Source: Prorocentrum cordatum (taxonomy: Eukaryota > Sar > Dinophyceae > Prorocentrales > Prorocentraceae). From it: DNA of 64,000 nucleotides. Positions within the stretch are counted from its first letter, which is position 1. Each line of letters begins with the position of its first letter. Position numbers and translations under genes: made by a program. The stretch covers positions 900,460 to 964,459 of the forward strand of contig CAUYUJ010016060.1 of assembly GCA_963575745.1 (NCBI GenBank). The letters are read 5' to 3'. Positions 28,085 to 39,160 of the stretch are shown piece after piece. The notes under the pieces are model-generated. The model saw only the letters and a list, made by a program, of their open reading frames with translations, searched no databases and was not told the DNA's origin.

Positions 28085-28300
28085 TTGTTTTGGATCGATC
28101 AAAGAGGTCGCGCAGGGCCGGGGGATTAAATGTTTAGGATGTCTCAGGCGAAACGCTGTGAGTTGAAATCCAAAGCGGCAACTATCATTGTAGAAGGTGG
28201 CTTCTCTTTTCGTTGAGGATGCATCCAGCGAAACGCTTGTGTTGCAGAATGAGTTGAGGATGTCTCATGCGAAGCGTTTGTTTTACGTGTCCAGGCCGCC
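28085..28300 (+). repeat. Dispersed repeat family G, partial copies
   Basis: GGTCGCGCAGGGCCGG, TTTAGGATGTCTCAGGCGAAACGCTG and two later GAGGATG...GCGAAACGCTTG pieces match the second half of 2945-3065 and 7735-7850. Confidence 0.5.
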
Positions 28301-28359
28301 GAGGTGATGTTCGATACCCAGCTCTTTCGAAGCCAATGTGTTTCAGTCGTGTTCCAAAA

Positions 28360-28975
28360 TGTTGCCCCTCTCCTAGGGCTTGAATCCTTCGCGTTTTGGA
28401 GACATTCCTACACAGTGCCCTGCTCCTGGGGCCCAACTCTTTGTGTATTTGAGCTGACGTCTAATCGATTGCGCTTCACCTGGGGCTCGAACACTTTGTG
28501 CCCTCTGTCCATTCCCATCATATTGCCCCTCTCCTTGGGCTCGAGTCCTTCTGTGTCTTACGTGTAGTATATATGTATAGTATACACATCAGTTGCCCCC
28601 CTACTAGGGGTTCGACTCCTTAGTGCTTCACGCGTATATTTACTCACTGACCCTCTCGTGAGGCTCGAATCCTTGTTGCGTTTCGCATGGGCTCATCTAT
28701 ATATATATATACACATATATACATATTGTCCCCTTTCCTGTGGCCCGACTTCTCTAATGTGTTACGTATACTACTATACGTTGCCCCTCTCCTCGGCTCG
28801 AGTCCTGCTTCTCTTACGCATGTTCATATCATTTTTCCGGTCTTGGGGCTCGAGTATGTTATGGCTCGAATCCGTTATTTTAAACGCATGTATATATTTA
28901 CACACACATACATATATTTATACATACATAACTATATTTATATATATCCCTACCCAGGCTCTGCCTAGAAGGGTT
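28360..28975 (+). repeat. Degenerate tandem array, about 60-bp unit
   Basis: TTGCCCCTCTCCTGGGGCTC, then GAATCCTT, then GCGTTTCAC and an A/T-rich spacer recur roughly every 60 bases. The spacers include (TA)n runs. The array resumes after the 11-bp minisatellite at 29506. Confidence 0.8.
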
Positions 28976-29035
28976 CTTACTCAAAGCGGCCCGGGCGGTT
29001 CCCCCAGTCCCTGCCCCGCGGTTCCCCCAGTCCAT

Positions 29036-29505
29036 TGGAAGCTTTAGCTTTAGCTTTAGCTTTAGCTTTAGCTTAGCTTTAGCTTAGCTTTAGCTTAGCG
29101 TTAGCTTAGCTTAAACGTAGCTTAGCTTTAGCTTAACTTTAGCTTAGCTTTAGCTTAGCTTTAGCTTAGCTTTAGCTTAGCTTTAGCTTAGCTTTAGCTT
29201 AGCTTTAGCTAGCTTTAGCTTAGCTTTAGTTTAGCGTCGGCTTAGCTTTAGCTTAGCTTCAGCTTAGCGTCAGCGTAGCGTTAGCTTAGCTTTAGCTTAG
29301 CTTTAGCATAGCTTCAGCTTAGTTTTAGCTTTAGCGTTAGCTTTAGCTTAGCTTTAGCTTAGCGTTAGCTTAGCTGTAGCTCAGCTGTAGCTCAGCTTTA
29401 GCTTAGCTTTAGCTTAGCTTTAGCTTAGCTTTAGCTTAGCTTTAGCTTAGCTTTAGCTTAGCTGTAGCTTAGCTGTAGCTTAGCTTTAGCTTAGCTTTAC
29501 TGTTA
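29036..29505 (+). repeat. 11-bp minisatellite, unit TTAGCTTTAGC
   Basis: About 42 units with occasional GTAGC, CAGCG and TCAGC variants. It sits inside the 60-bp array. Confidence 0.97.
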
Positions 29506-29760
29506 CTACTAATGCTGCTTTCCTAGGGGCTCGAACTCCTAGGTAGGGTCGCACTGGGATTTTTTTATATGTATAGAGACTTGCGCCCTCTTCTTTGAGC
29601 TCGATTCCGTCGCGTTTCACGTCTATTCCTACATATTGCCCCTCACCTGGGGCTCGAATCAGTCGCGTGCACCGCGTATTCCTATATGGTGCCCCCTCTC
29701 TTGGGCTCGCGTCTTCGTGCGTTCGCATCTATTCCTGTGGATCGCCCCTCTCCTGGTGAG
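29506..29760 (+). repeat. Continuation of the about 60-bp array
   Basis: Same GCCCCTC...TGGGGCTCGAAT core with CTATTCCTA spacers as at 28360-28975. Confidence 0.75.
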
Positions 29761-31445
29761 ACGCCTCCAGATGAGTGACGCCTGCCTGTACATTCAACCC
29801 GCGTAGTAAGGACGAGCGACTTGCCAAGGTTACCCTTGCATCTTTGCCCCCTTCGGCCCATCCTTAGCGACCTTCGCTGACCAACCCCTTTCGACGAACG
29901 TTGGCAGGGTCCAAGGCCCTTGCATCCTTACCGCGCATCCTTACTGTATGGGTTTACTGTAGTGCCCCGCACCTTTTCCCAGTTCCTGCAGACGGGCACG
30001 TTCCAGGCTGCTACGAATCGAAACGGATGTGGACGAGGAGGGGGGGGGAGAAGGAGAGGTGGGGGGAGGGAAGATCACAACAAGTACGTACTCATTCGTA
30101 TCCCGAGGTATCCAGGCGTCTGGAGGCGAACAGACAAGCGAATCGCAAGCAACCAGAAACCTTACCCCCCTTGGGGCCCTCTCCCAGTCATCCGACTCCT
30201 TGAGTTTCCTTCGACGTGCTCTCAGTTTTCCAGCAAGGGGAGTTTTTCGACCGCTCCTGGGCACGAAACGGGTCCCCAGAGACATGGTTCAGGAACAAGC
30301 GTTGGTGTTGAACACATCGCGACGTCGAATCCTCCTCCAGGCTTCCGGGGTGGCCCCCGGTGGAGGCCCCCGAGGTCACCGGAGGTCCAGGGGCCTCCGC
30401 GAACGCCCGCCAGGCGCAGCGCCCTGCTGCAGCCCACCACGTGGCGGCAGCGCCGATGCCGCCGAGCGCCGACCACCCCACGTGGCGGCGGCGGCGCCAG
30501 ACGAGGAGAGCGGGGGGTGCGAGGCGAGGTTTCTGAGGCAGTGCAAGACGGGGGATCGAGGATCGGGGGTGGGGGAGGCGGGATGGGGGATCGAGGGAGG
30601 AGGGGGCGGATCGGGGAAGGAGGGGGGGGGGGATTTCGAGGATCGATGCGGGCGTGTTTCGGAGCCTCCCGGGCTGCTCCCTTCGGTCGCGCAGCGAGGG
30701 CAGGGGGAACGCGCGAAGGGTGGGCAAGGGATGCAGCCAGAGAGGCAGGCTGTGGAAACCGATGGGGCAGAGCTCGGCTTTACTTTTGTATCTGTGGCAA
30801 TTCCGCCACCACGTCGGCGAAGGGCTCCTGTGACGCTCCCTCGAGCACCGACCAGAATGGCTGTCACACGTCACACCACTCTGGGCTCATGCGTTTTCTC
30901 CTCATGGGACTTTGACCCCGCAGTTGGCGACCCCCCCCCCTCAGGCCGCCTCCTGGCGCAGTTATGTGGATCTGGGACCTCCAATGCGTGGATTTACTTC
31001 CAATGGATGGACCTTTCGTTTCCCCTCTACGGCCTGCCGGGGCTGGGGGCCTAGCCCGGCTGTCGGTGTCTTCTCCTAACATTTGCCTGATGTCGGCGTG
31101 CCAAGGGGGTTGTCGTACCCTGAGCGCCGGCGTCCGTTTCGGGAGGTGCGCGGCGTCCTCCCTGCCCGCCGTTGTGTGGGGGATTGCTTCGGGCGTTTGC
31201 CCTCGCTGCTCGGGCTCTTCCCCCGCTCTCCACCGCTCCCCGGTCGCCTGTGAGTATACCCTCCTGAATGTAGCCGAGGGGGTCAAGCCTGCCCATCGTC
31301 CGTTCCTGGAGTTCGGGATGGATGTATCCTCCAGGAAGCGGGGCTTCGATCTTTCTCCCGGACAGATGGGAGAGGGTTGCGGCGTCTCTGGCGAGGCGGG
31401 CATGGGCGTCCTGGAGGGTTACTACGCCCTGCACATGCCAGCGGC
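29761..31445. other. No gene seen
   Basis: GC-rich unique sequence. Long open frames on both strands (for example 29920-30915 plus and 30864-31403 minus) lack motifs, splice signals and consistent codon use. A G-rich tract lies at 30560-30640. Confidence 0.5.
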
Positions 31446-31880
31446 CTGCCCGTGAGCTGAAACCACGTGTTTTCTTACTGAGTTTTCTATTCGCCCGTGA
31501 GTTGACACCATGAGTCCTTACATGGGTTCGTTCGCCCGTGCATTGAATCCGTGTGTTAGTACACGGGTTCCTCTCGCCCGTTAGTTGACACCCTGTTTTT
31601 TACGTGGGTTCCGTTCGCCAGTGAGCTGAACCCATGAGTCTTTACATGGGCTGAGTTCGCCCGCGAGTCGACACCATGTGTTTTTTTTACGGGGGATCCA
31701 CTCGCCCGTGAGGTGACATCGTGTCTTGTGACATGAGTTCTTTTCGCCCGTAAGTTGAAGCCACGTGCTGTTGCCTGGGTGCCCTTTCGCCCGTGAGCTG
31801 ACACCACGTGGTTCTACATTGGCTCCTTTCGCCTGTGATCTAGAGCCGTTCGGTGTCTCAAGCTAAGGTTCCTTGTGCCC
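31446..31880 (+). repeat. Tandem array, about 42-bp unit
   Basis: TTCGCCCGTGAGTTGACACCA, then TGTTTTTACATGGGTTC, recurs at 31492, 31533, 31575, 31616, 31658, 31703, 31746 and 31789. Period and the ACATGGGTTC end resemble the 24577-25395 array, so the two may be distant relatives. Confidence 0.9.
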
Positions 31881-31959
31881 CTGAGTTGAAACCACGCGCT
31901 AGTACATTGTGGGGCCCTCATCTCAGTCCCTATTGTGTCGGCTCGTACTCATTCGGTTT

Positions 31960-32340
31960 GTCGCGGGTCGGTTCGCCGCTTATCGGTCCGTCCATTATGG
32001 GTGTGCTTCGCCTCGGTTCTGGCACTGCGCTGGAATTGAGTCGGACCTTGCATTCGAGCTGGGCGAGCGCCCCGCACGTTTGGACTGCCGATAGCTCTGG
32101 GTGAGTTCTGTGTTCAGGTAGTTCGAGCTGAAGATCCAGATCAGTTCGGTCAGGCTTCGGATGCCAATTCACGACTGGGTCCACAAGGCAGTACAGAACT
32201 GCCCAGGTCAACTTGACATGATACGTTTCAATATCAACTCAGCACGGCACGGCACAGCACAGTCTTTGGCACGGTACACCTCCATCGATACCGTCGTCCA
32301 GTCAGGTGTCTAGAAAACGTTTTCATGCCCCATATTCCTA
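31960..32340 (+). repeat. Composite dispersed repeat, copy
   Basis: TTGAGTCGGACCTTG, CGAGCTGGGCGAGCGCC, AGATCCAGATCAGTTCGGTCA and GGTCCACAAGGCAGTAC align with 9835-9990 and 25545-25710; the later GCACGGCACAGCACAGTC part matches the second segment type. Confidence 0.65.
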
Positions 32341-33295
32341 GATTCCCTCTGGGTTTGTGAGTCGATGATGTGATTATCTTCGTCATTTCGACCTTGTTTT
32401 TCACCCCTCGCCCCTTCGTCCTAACCCGCTCTATCATTTATGCTCGATCGTGGGGTTTTTCCCGACCGAAGCAGTTGCGCGCATCGCTTGGGTGTTACGC
32501 TTTTGCATTCACTTTTACAATTTGCTAGGCCAGGAGCTTTTTGCTGAGAGCAAGGCGCCACGTGAGCAGGGCCGCCCGCGGTCATGGGGCACGTAGCAAC
32601 CCGTCCTTTGCTCGCGTGATTGATGCCGGTTGTTCGGTGTTCATGTGCGCGCGCCGCGACATTTGTATTTTCAAATTGGGTCGCGCAGCGCGAACGGACG
32701 CATCGGGCATCATGAGAGAAGTGGCATCACTGACGCCGGTGAACTCTGCGAGAAGTCGTCATTAAAATGTTTCGGGCTTCTCTGGGGATGCATGTCCATG
32801 CCTACTAGCGTCGCCAAGCCGCAGGGCTGCGGTAAGGTCAGCGTCTGCCATAGCTCGATCACCATTTGGTATACTGACAACGGCAGATCCATGCTTGCGC
32901 AGTGTCGTGCACCTTCGGTTGGACAGTTTCTGCCGCCGTTGTGCGCGGGGATTTGGTCGTCCCCCTGGCCCACACGAACCCTGCCGGTCTCAGTGATAAT
33001 GAAAATCGCCGTGGACCATGTCGATGACTTGGCAGTAAAACTGCACATCGAGACCGCATGAATCGGAGCGCACCCCCATTCGAACGGAAGCACACGCGCA
33101 CGTCCACCCGGCCGGGCGAGCACCGGCGGCGGCACGGTACCCCGTGAGCATTGGGCATTTTCTTTCTGCCAGCCCGTGGGTCGTGCAGCGTTCCGCTCAA
33201 GCTCCGCTATGCTGGCCGCCACGGTTGGGTTCCCTTCGAAGTTTTGCCAAGAGCGCGCGTCAGGATACGCTTCGGCCACGCGCAGAGAGGGGTGG
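32341..33295. other. No gene seen
   Basis: Mixed-composition sequence. A minus-strand frame of 204 codons (33324-32710) is the longest; it has no recognisable motif and its first part is low complexity. Confidence 0.5.
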
Positions 33296-33416
33296 GGGGA
33301 GGGGGGAGGGCTTCTTAGAAGCACCCCTGCTTCTTAGAAGGCGCGGGCCTTCTCCATAGATGTAAGGCCAGCGCCTTCTAAGAAGCAGCCTCCTTCTAAG
33401 AAACCCTCCCCCCCCC
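33296..33416. repeat. Foldback sequence with CTTCTTAGAAG palindromes
   Basis: GGGGGAGGGCTTCTTAGAAG on the left pairs with CTTCTAAGAAACCCTCCCCC on the right. Inside, GCTTCTTAGAAGGCGC pairs with GCGCCTTCTAAGAAGC. A similar set of palindromes is at 47865-48000. Confidence 0.75.
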
Positions 33417-33589
33417 ACCGCCTTGCGCGCGCCGCCAAACGCTTTGGGGGCAGAACGTTGTTCGTCCCGCGGCCGTTGCTCGGCTTGGGGCCCGTCGAGG
33501 CCCTACCTGGGACAAGCAACTGGTCTCGGGGGGGGTGGCAGGGGTCGATGGTTCCAGTGGCCGCGCGTTGAGCAGAAAAGAGCAGGAGC

Positions 33590-33915
33590 AGGGGAGGAGG
33601 AGTAGGAGGAGGAGGAGGAGGAACGCAGGAAGGAGGAACGCAGGAAGGAGGAGGTGGAGCGGAAGGAAAAGGAGGAGGAGGAGGAGGAGGAGGGAGGAGC
33701 GAGGAGGAGGAGGAGGAGCAGGAGGAGGAGGAGGAGGGGGAGGAGGAGGAGGAGGAGGAGGAGGAGGAGGAGGAGGAGGAGGAGGGAGGAGGAGTAGGGA
33801 GGATGAGGAGGAGGAGGGAGGAGGAGAGGAGGAGGAGGAGGAGGAGGAGGAGAGAGAGAGGAGGGAGAGGAGGAGGGGGGAGGAGGAGGAGGAGGAGGAG
33901 GGAGGAGGACGAGGA
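33590..33915 (+). repeat. (AGG)n microsatellite, interrupted
   Basis: AGG triplets with AGC, AAC and GAG interruptions for about 325 bp. Confidence 0.95.
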
Positions 33916-34259
33916 GTCGTTGGCAAATCCCTGCGTCATGCGCGCGCCCGCGAGGAGGAGGCGCCCGGCGCGCGCGCGGCGGCGCCCCGCGGCGCAGGCC
34001 CCGCCGGCAGAGGCTCCCCGCTTGCGCCCCACGCTGGCTGCAGCTGCTCGTTGAGGGCTGGAGGACTCAGAGCGTGAATTTCCTACTCCGCTTTTGCTTC
34101 CAGGCAAAACCAAGTCATACCACGCGCCTCCTCGTCAAGCGGCCTGACCAGTGCAGGCCGTGGTTTGGCATCGCTTGGTATCTTTTGGAAGCGAGGGTGG
34201 TCAAAGCGAGGTAGGTTTGTTTTGCCCCTAAGTTGGCCTTCGACTCTCGCTTGATCTGC
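33916..34259. other. No gene seen
   Basis: GC-rich, then moderately A/T-rich sequence with no supported feature. Confidence 0.5.
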
Positions 34260-34582
34260 AAGATTGGTTTCAGATGCTCGATGGATTTGTAACGATGCCG
34301 TCGGACTTTGTCTTGGCTTGTGTCAACTCGGGCCTGTCCCCCTACAGGGGGATTTTCGATGAAAAATAGAAAAGTACCACAAACATATTCAAACAATAGT
34401 CCAAACATAGTCCGGAGACTATTTTTTGAGCATGTTTTGAGCTTTTGGGGGGGAGTATTTTGGGTGTATTTTGTTATCTTTCGTCGAAAATCCCCCTATA
34501 GGGGGACACGCCCGACATTAAGATTGGTTTCAGATGCTCGATGGATTTGTAACGATGCCGTCGGACTTTGTCTTGTCTTGTG
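34260..34582 (+). repeat. 63-bp direct repeats flanking TIR element B copy 2
   Basis: 34260-34322 and 34520-34582 are the same except for one or two bases (AAGATTGGTTTCAGATGCTC ... GGACTTTGTCTTG). The TIR element lies almost exactly between them. Confidence 0.92.
34328..34515. mobile_element. TIR element family B, copy 2
   Basis: 188 bp. Left end TCGGGCCTGTCCCCCTACAG, then GGGGATTTTCGATGAAAAA; right end is the inverted form, closing with CACGCCCGA. The centre shares TTATTTTTGG-type A/T-rich sequence with the copy at 12397. It carries no coding frame. Confidence 0.82.
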
Positions 34583-37246
34583 CGAATGTGCGCTGGTTTT
34601 CCGAGTCGGTGCTTCCACTGGAAGGATCCTGGCTGATGCTGAAGGACTTGGGGAGCGTTCCCCGCCGATGTCTGTGGGCGGCCAGGCCCTGTTCTGGGCT
34701 CCGCTCCGATCTCGGTGGCCAGTCGGGGTCCCAGGTTCCCAGTTCTGTGCCGGGGGTATTGTCTGGTTCCCCGTTCTGGAGCTTTTGGTAGCGCCCAGTG
34801 CCCGGGCTCCTCCGTTCACAGTCAGAATGAGAGTGTAGATGGTAGGGCGTAGGGAGTAGAGCGTACAGACCAGAGAGTAGCGAGTGGCAAGTACAGCGGA
34901 TGGATCGTAGGGATCACATAACAGAGACCGTAGCGAGGTGAGAGGCTAGATACATTAAGCAGGGTCGCAACATAAATAGAGAGACGTAACACGACACCAG
35001 AAACGGATTAGAGAGCAGTAAGAGAGAGAGAGAGAGAAAAAACCAGGAGAGAGACATGGAGAAGAGGGATGATAATAAAGAGATGAGAGGAAGAGAGGGA
35101 GAGAGAGAGAGAGGGAGAGACCCTGCTGGTGATGTGTTTCGACAGTGCGTTTTGGTCGCGGCGTCAGCCTGGGCGACACAACGTTGCATGGTGCTGAATC
35201 GGCCTTCACCCCTCCCGATTGGGGTTGCAGATCGGTGCCGCGATACGTTTGCGATTGGTTGGCTCGTGATGCAAGCGGCACGCGCGCGAGTTACTAGGGC
35301 CAGCATCGAATCAGGTGGATCTCGCGGTGGAACGTAATTTCATACAGATACAGAGTACAGGCTACAGTCGAGTCTGATTAGTAGGTCGACCCTGTCAAAT
35401 CAAGGGTACCTTTGTGTCCTGAGCTTCGCGACCCATGCCGTCTAACATTCCTGTGGCAAGGTGGCCTCGGAAGGGTCTTGTGACCTCTCGCGTGTCCTCT
35501 CCAATCGACCCCCGCTGTAGAGAGTACATGTTTGCCAAGCTGCCCTGCAGAGGGGGGCGCGAAATACGGCCCAGGCAACCAGCTGCCTCGCCGTGGCCAA
35601 CCTGCCCGCGCCGCGCAGACACGGAGGGCGGCCCTGGAAGCCCGTGCGACAGACGGCCGCCCATGCCACGGAACACGGAGTGAGCCCGCGAGCCCAGCAC
35701 TTGCTATTTCGCCCAGGAGCAAGGGCGGGCAAGACCCTCGGGCGTCGCGTGCTGGGGGGGGGTGGGGGGTGAAGCGAGGGCTGCAAACAACGGGCCCCAG
35801 GGCCCATAAAAGGGGCGCCGTGGGGCCCGAGCACTGCACCTGTCTTTCGCCCCCTTTTTTCTCGCGCCCACCCCCCCGTGAAGCGACGCCCGAGAACCAC
35901 GCGGCACCGCGCGACGCTGGGCGAGTTCTGGGCAGAGCATGCCTGAAGCGGCGCCAGGGCTATGATGTTCCAACCTACTTTAGCTTTGATCACGAGAAAG
36001 AATTCCGAGCCCCCCAAAAGAGTACCGAAACTCAATGGTTGCCACTCGTCGGGCCCTGGGAGACGCTCGTCCGACACTGCTCCGACACCGTCTCGACACT
36101 TTTTTCTGGGCGCTCGAAACTATTTTGGGGATGTGGTCCTCCAGTACGACGGGAGCAACATCACGCCAGGGGGGAGGGCGCAGCCCGCCCCCGCCGGGCG
36201 CCCCGCGCAGCGCAGCGGCAGGCCAAGGGCGCGGCCTGCGGGCGCCAGGCCGCGGCTGCGCGGCGGGCCGCTGGGCGGCGCGTTCAGCACCGCGCGGCGC
36301 CTGGGCGAGGCCCGAGCAGTGCCACCGCGAAGCGGCGACGCCACCACCACTTGGGGGTCAACGGCTGGCGCGGGAGCTTCCCCGCCCAGCCGTCCACACG
36401 GGCACGCGGCGCGCGAGGATGTTGCCACGACTGGCCGAAGCCACCAAGTTGCCGCCGCGGGCTTGCTGAATCCTCCTGACACCATTCCTTGGTGGGCCTG
36501 TGGGCTGTGAGAAGGTGCGGACCCTGCCTCGTGGGGTTTTCGGTGGAGCCCCCTATGGGGGTGAGAAGCGTGTGAGGGGTGTATCGGAGTGGTTGGCATG
36601 CGGAGGGCAGAGGCAGGGACGGGAGCAAGGACGCGGGGCGCTGTCACTTGAAAATGAAGACCCCAATCCACAGGATGATTGGGAACACATTAAACATGAA
36701 AATAATACCGTCGGCTTGAGGAACTGACACTTGAAACTTTGGAAATAGGAGGTCTAACTCCCTGGTTGCGTACTGAAAACTACAAGTTTTAAATGTTAAG
36801 TTATGGTTTGCCTGATTGAAAAGCTGATCGTTGGTTCAAGGAATGTGTTCAATCGGGATGGATGTGGTTTTCTATTTGTAATTTCGGGATGTTCAATCTG
36901 GTCGCTCTCGTACCTCATATCTCTCTGTGGAGCAGGTCGGGAGATTGGCCCGACCCGGGCAGGCGGGACAACAAAGTTTACGGTTGTCGTCCAGGCAGGG
37001 CCAGAGACGCGAAGCGGGTCAGGCAGGCGGGGCGCCAGAGTGTCTGATCTTTGCCGCGCGCGGAACACGGCGACCCAGAGCTCACGGGCGACACGAGCTG
37101 GGGTGGCCGGAACATTCGATTTTTGTGCCGGGTTTGTGTTGTGGATGCCACGACCATGGACACCCTGACAGTCCTATCATGAATTTCAAGGGTGTTGAAC
37201 ATGCAGGAAGAATGTTTTAACCATGTTTTAAATTTGTGTTTTACTG
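34583..37246. other. No gene seen
   Basis: About 34830-35120 is purine-rich with GA runs. 35440-36480 is very GC-rich with long open frames in all directions typical of GC-rich non-coding DNA; none has a motif. 36810-37200 is closer to 50 percent GC and also lacks a supported gene. Confidence 0.5.
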
Positions 37247-37438
37247 CGGGACGTGAAAATGACCACACCCACTGCTTCTTGTTTGCGCCGCCTTCCAGCC
37301 GGCCGAAAAAGAAGCAGTGGTTGTGGTCATTTCCCTGGTGCCAAGCTCAACGAAAATGACCACAACCACTGCTTTGTTTCTGCGGGCTGGAAGGCGGCAA
37401 CAAAAGAAACGCAGTGGCTGTGGTCGTTTTCACGTCCC
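37247..37438. mobile_element. Foldback element with long inverted ends
   Basis: The left arm, from GGGACGTGAAAATGACCACA to GCCGCCTTCCAGCC, is repeated inverted as GGCTGGAAGGCGGC to GGTCGTTTTCACGTCCC. A second nested pair is formed by AAGCAGTGGTTGTGGTCATT and AATGACCACAACCACTGCTT. All four ends carry the CCACTGC...GGTCAT theme, so it may have arisen by duplication of one hairpin. It is non-coding. Confidence 0.8.
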
Positions 37439-37554
37439 TTATTTACGTGTTTGAAGCATGTTTAATACTTGTTTCAGTCATCTGGGAAGTATTTGGCAAC
37501 GTGCTTCTTCTCCCCTGATCGTCCTCCACAAGGTGTGTGTGTGTGTGTGTGTGT

Positions 37555-39160
37555 CCACTGTGGTCGGGCGGCGCAGGGCGAACGGGGCAGGTGCGAATTG
37601 GGCGGGATGGCCACTCAAGTGGGAGGTTTCTCTCGAAGAAGACGCGCCAACGGGGCAGACGGGCTGGGCGGGCAGGGCATTCATCACACCGAGAGGCTCT
37701 CTCGCAGGCCTAGAAGTTGCCACCAACACCAGTATCGGCGGTGCGCCTCCACCGAGGGAAGAAGATCCCGATCTGGGCGATGGTGGTAATATTCTGGCTC
37801 CCAAGGTAACCGAAATATTACCACCGACGCCGAAATCGAGGATCATCTTCCCCCTGTGGAGGCAACCCCCTGTGATGGTGTTGGTGCCAATTCCCAGGCC
37901 TCCAACTCTCTCGAGCGTGGCCGGGTGGAGGGTCGAGAGGGGTCGTGCGGGCGGGACGTTGAAGTGTAGGACCCCCTCGAGAGTTGTCAGGCGACGCGGG
38001 GCCCGCGAACGCGGCGAGACGGGCGTGTGGGACTTTCCAGTGTCGGGGCTCTATCGCGTGTGCCCGGGCGAAGCGAGAACAGCGGGGCAGGCTGGGTCGG
38101 GCGGGCGGGACATTGAAGCGTTCGGGTTGACCCAAAAGGGGGTCATGCGACGAGGGGGTGGTGCAATAGATTTGTGGGGTTGCAATACATGTGGGGCGTG
38201 CAGTACATTCCGCGGCGCAAATGTATTGCTGGACTTCCGCGTGCAATACATTATTTGCAATACAATGCAATCCAATTCCCTGGCGCAGTGCATTTGCAAT
38301 ACAATTGCCCCAAACCTATTGCACCACCCCCTCTCAGCTCGACCCCAGTTTGGGTCACCTGGAAGCGTGGCGCTCTCTCTCGCGTGTGCTCGGGCGGAGC
38401 GGAGCCAACGAACGAGGAGGGTTAGGCGGGCGGGACATTCAAGCGCAGGGCTCCCTTTCGAGCGTGGTCGGGCGACGCGGCGCACGCTGGCGCGGAGGGT
38501 GGGGCGGACGGGACAGTGAAGTGCGGGGCCCTCTCGCGCATGGTCGGGCGAAGCCGGGCCAACGGGGCAGGGCGGGTCGGGCGGGTTGGACCTGAAAGTA
38601 CGGGGATGTCTATCGCGCGTGGCCGCCGAGCAAAGCGGGACCATCGGATCAGAGCGGGTCCGGCGGGTTTGACATGAAGAAAGTGCGGGGTTCTCGTGCA
38701 TCGCGTGCGGTCGGGCGGGGTCAACGAGCGAGGTGCGTCGGGCGGACGGGGCATCAACGTGCATGGCCCCTCGAGCGTGGTTGGGCGTAGCGGGGCGAAC
38801 GAACGAGGCGATTCTGGCGGTGCGTGGAAGGGTTGGACTCTCTGTCGCGCGCGGTCGAGCGGAGGGCGGCCCGCGGGGCAGGCCGGGTCGGGGAGGAGGC
38901 GGGGCATCAAGATGTAAGCTTCTCTCCGTGCGTGGACGGGCAGATCGGGTCCAACGGGGCAGGGCGTGTCGGGCGGGCGGGACAATGAAGTGCAAGGCTG
39001 CGCGGGTCCCGCTGGCAGGTCCAGTGAATAGGGCTGGGGATGCAAGGGTGTGTGGGGCGAAGGGGCCAGGCCGATCAGGCTAGGGTAACATAGAGTGTGT
39101 GGGCCCCTGTCGCGACTGGTCGGGCAGGGCGGGTCACGCGGGCGAGACAGTAAAGTGCGG
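37555..39160 (+). repeat. Degenerate GC-rich array, about 80-bp unit
   Basis: GCGTGGTCGGGCG, then AACGGGGCAGG, then GGCGGGCGGGACAT and AAGTGC recur with spacings near 80 bp, clearest between 38340 and 39130. About 38160-38330 is a less repetitive insert with several ATACATT/CAATACA words. The open frames on both strands follow the repeat. Confidence 0.75.

Noticed and set aside
32710-33324. 204-codon minus-strand frame
   Set aside because: No motif, no splice context, and part of it crosses low-complexity sequence; not enough to call a gene.
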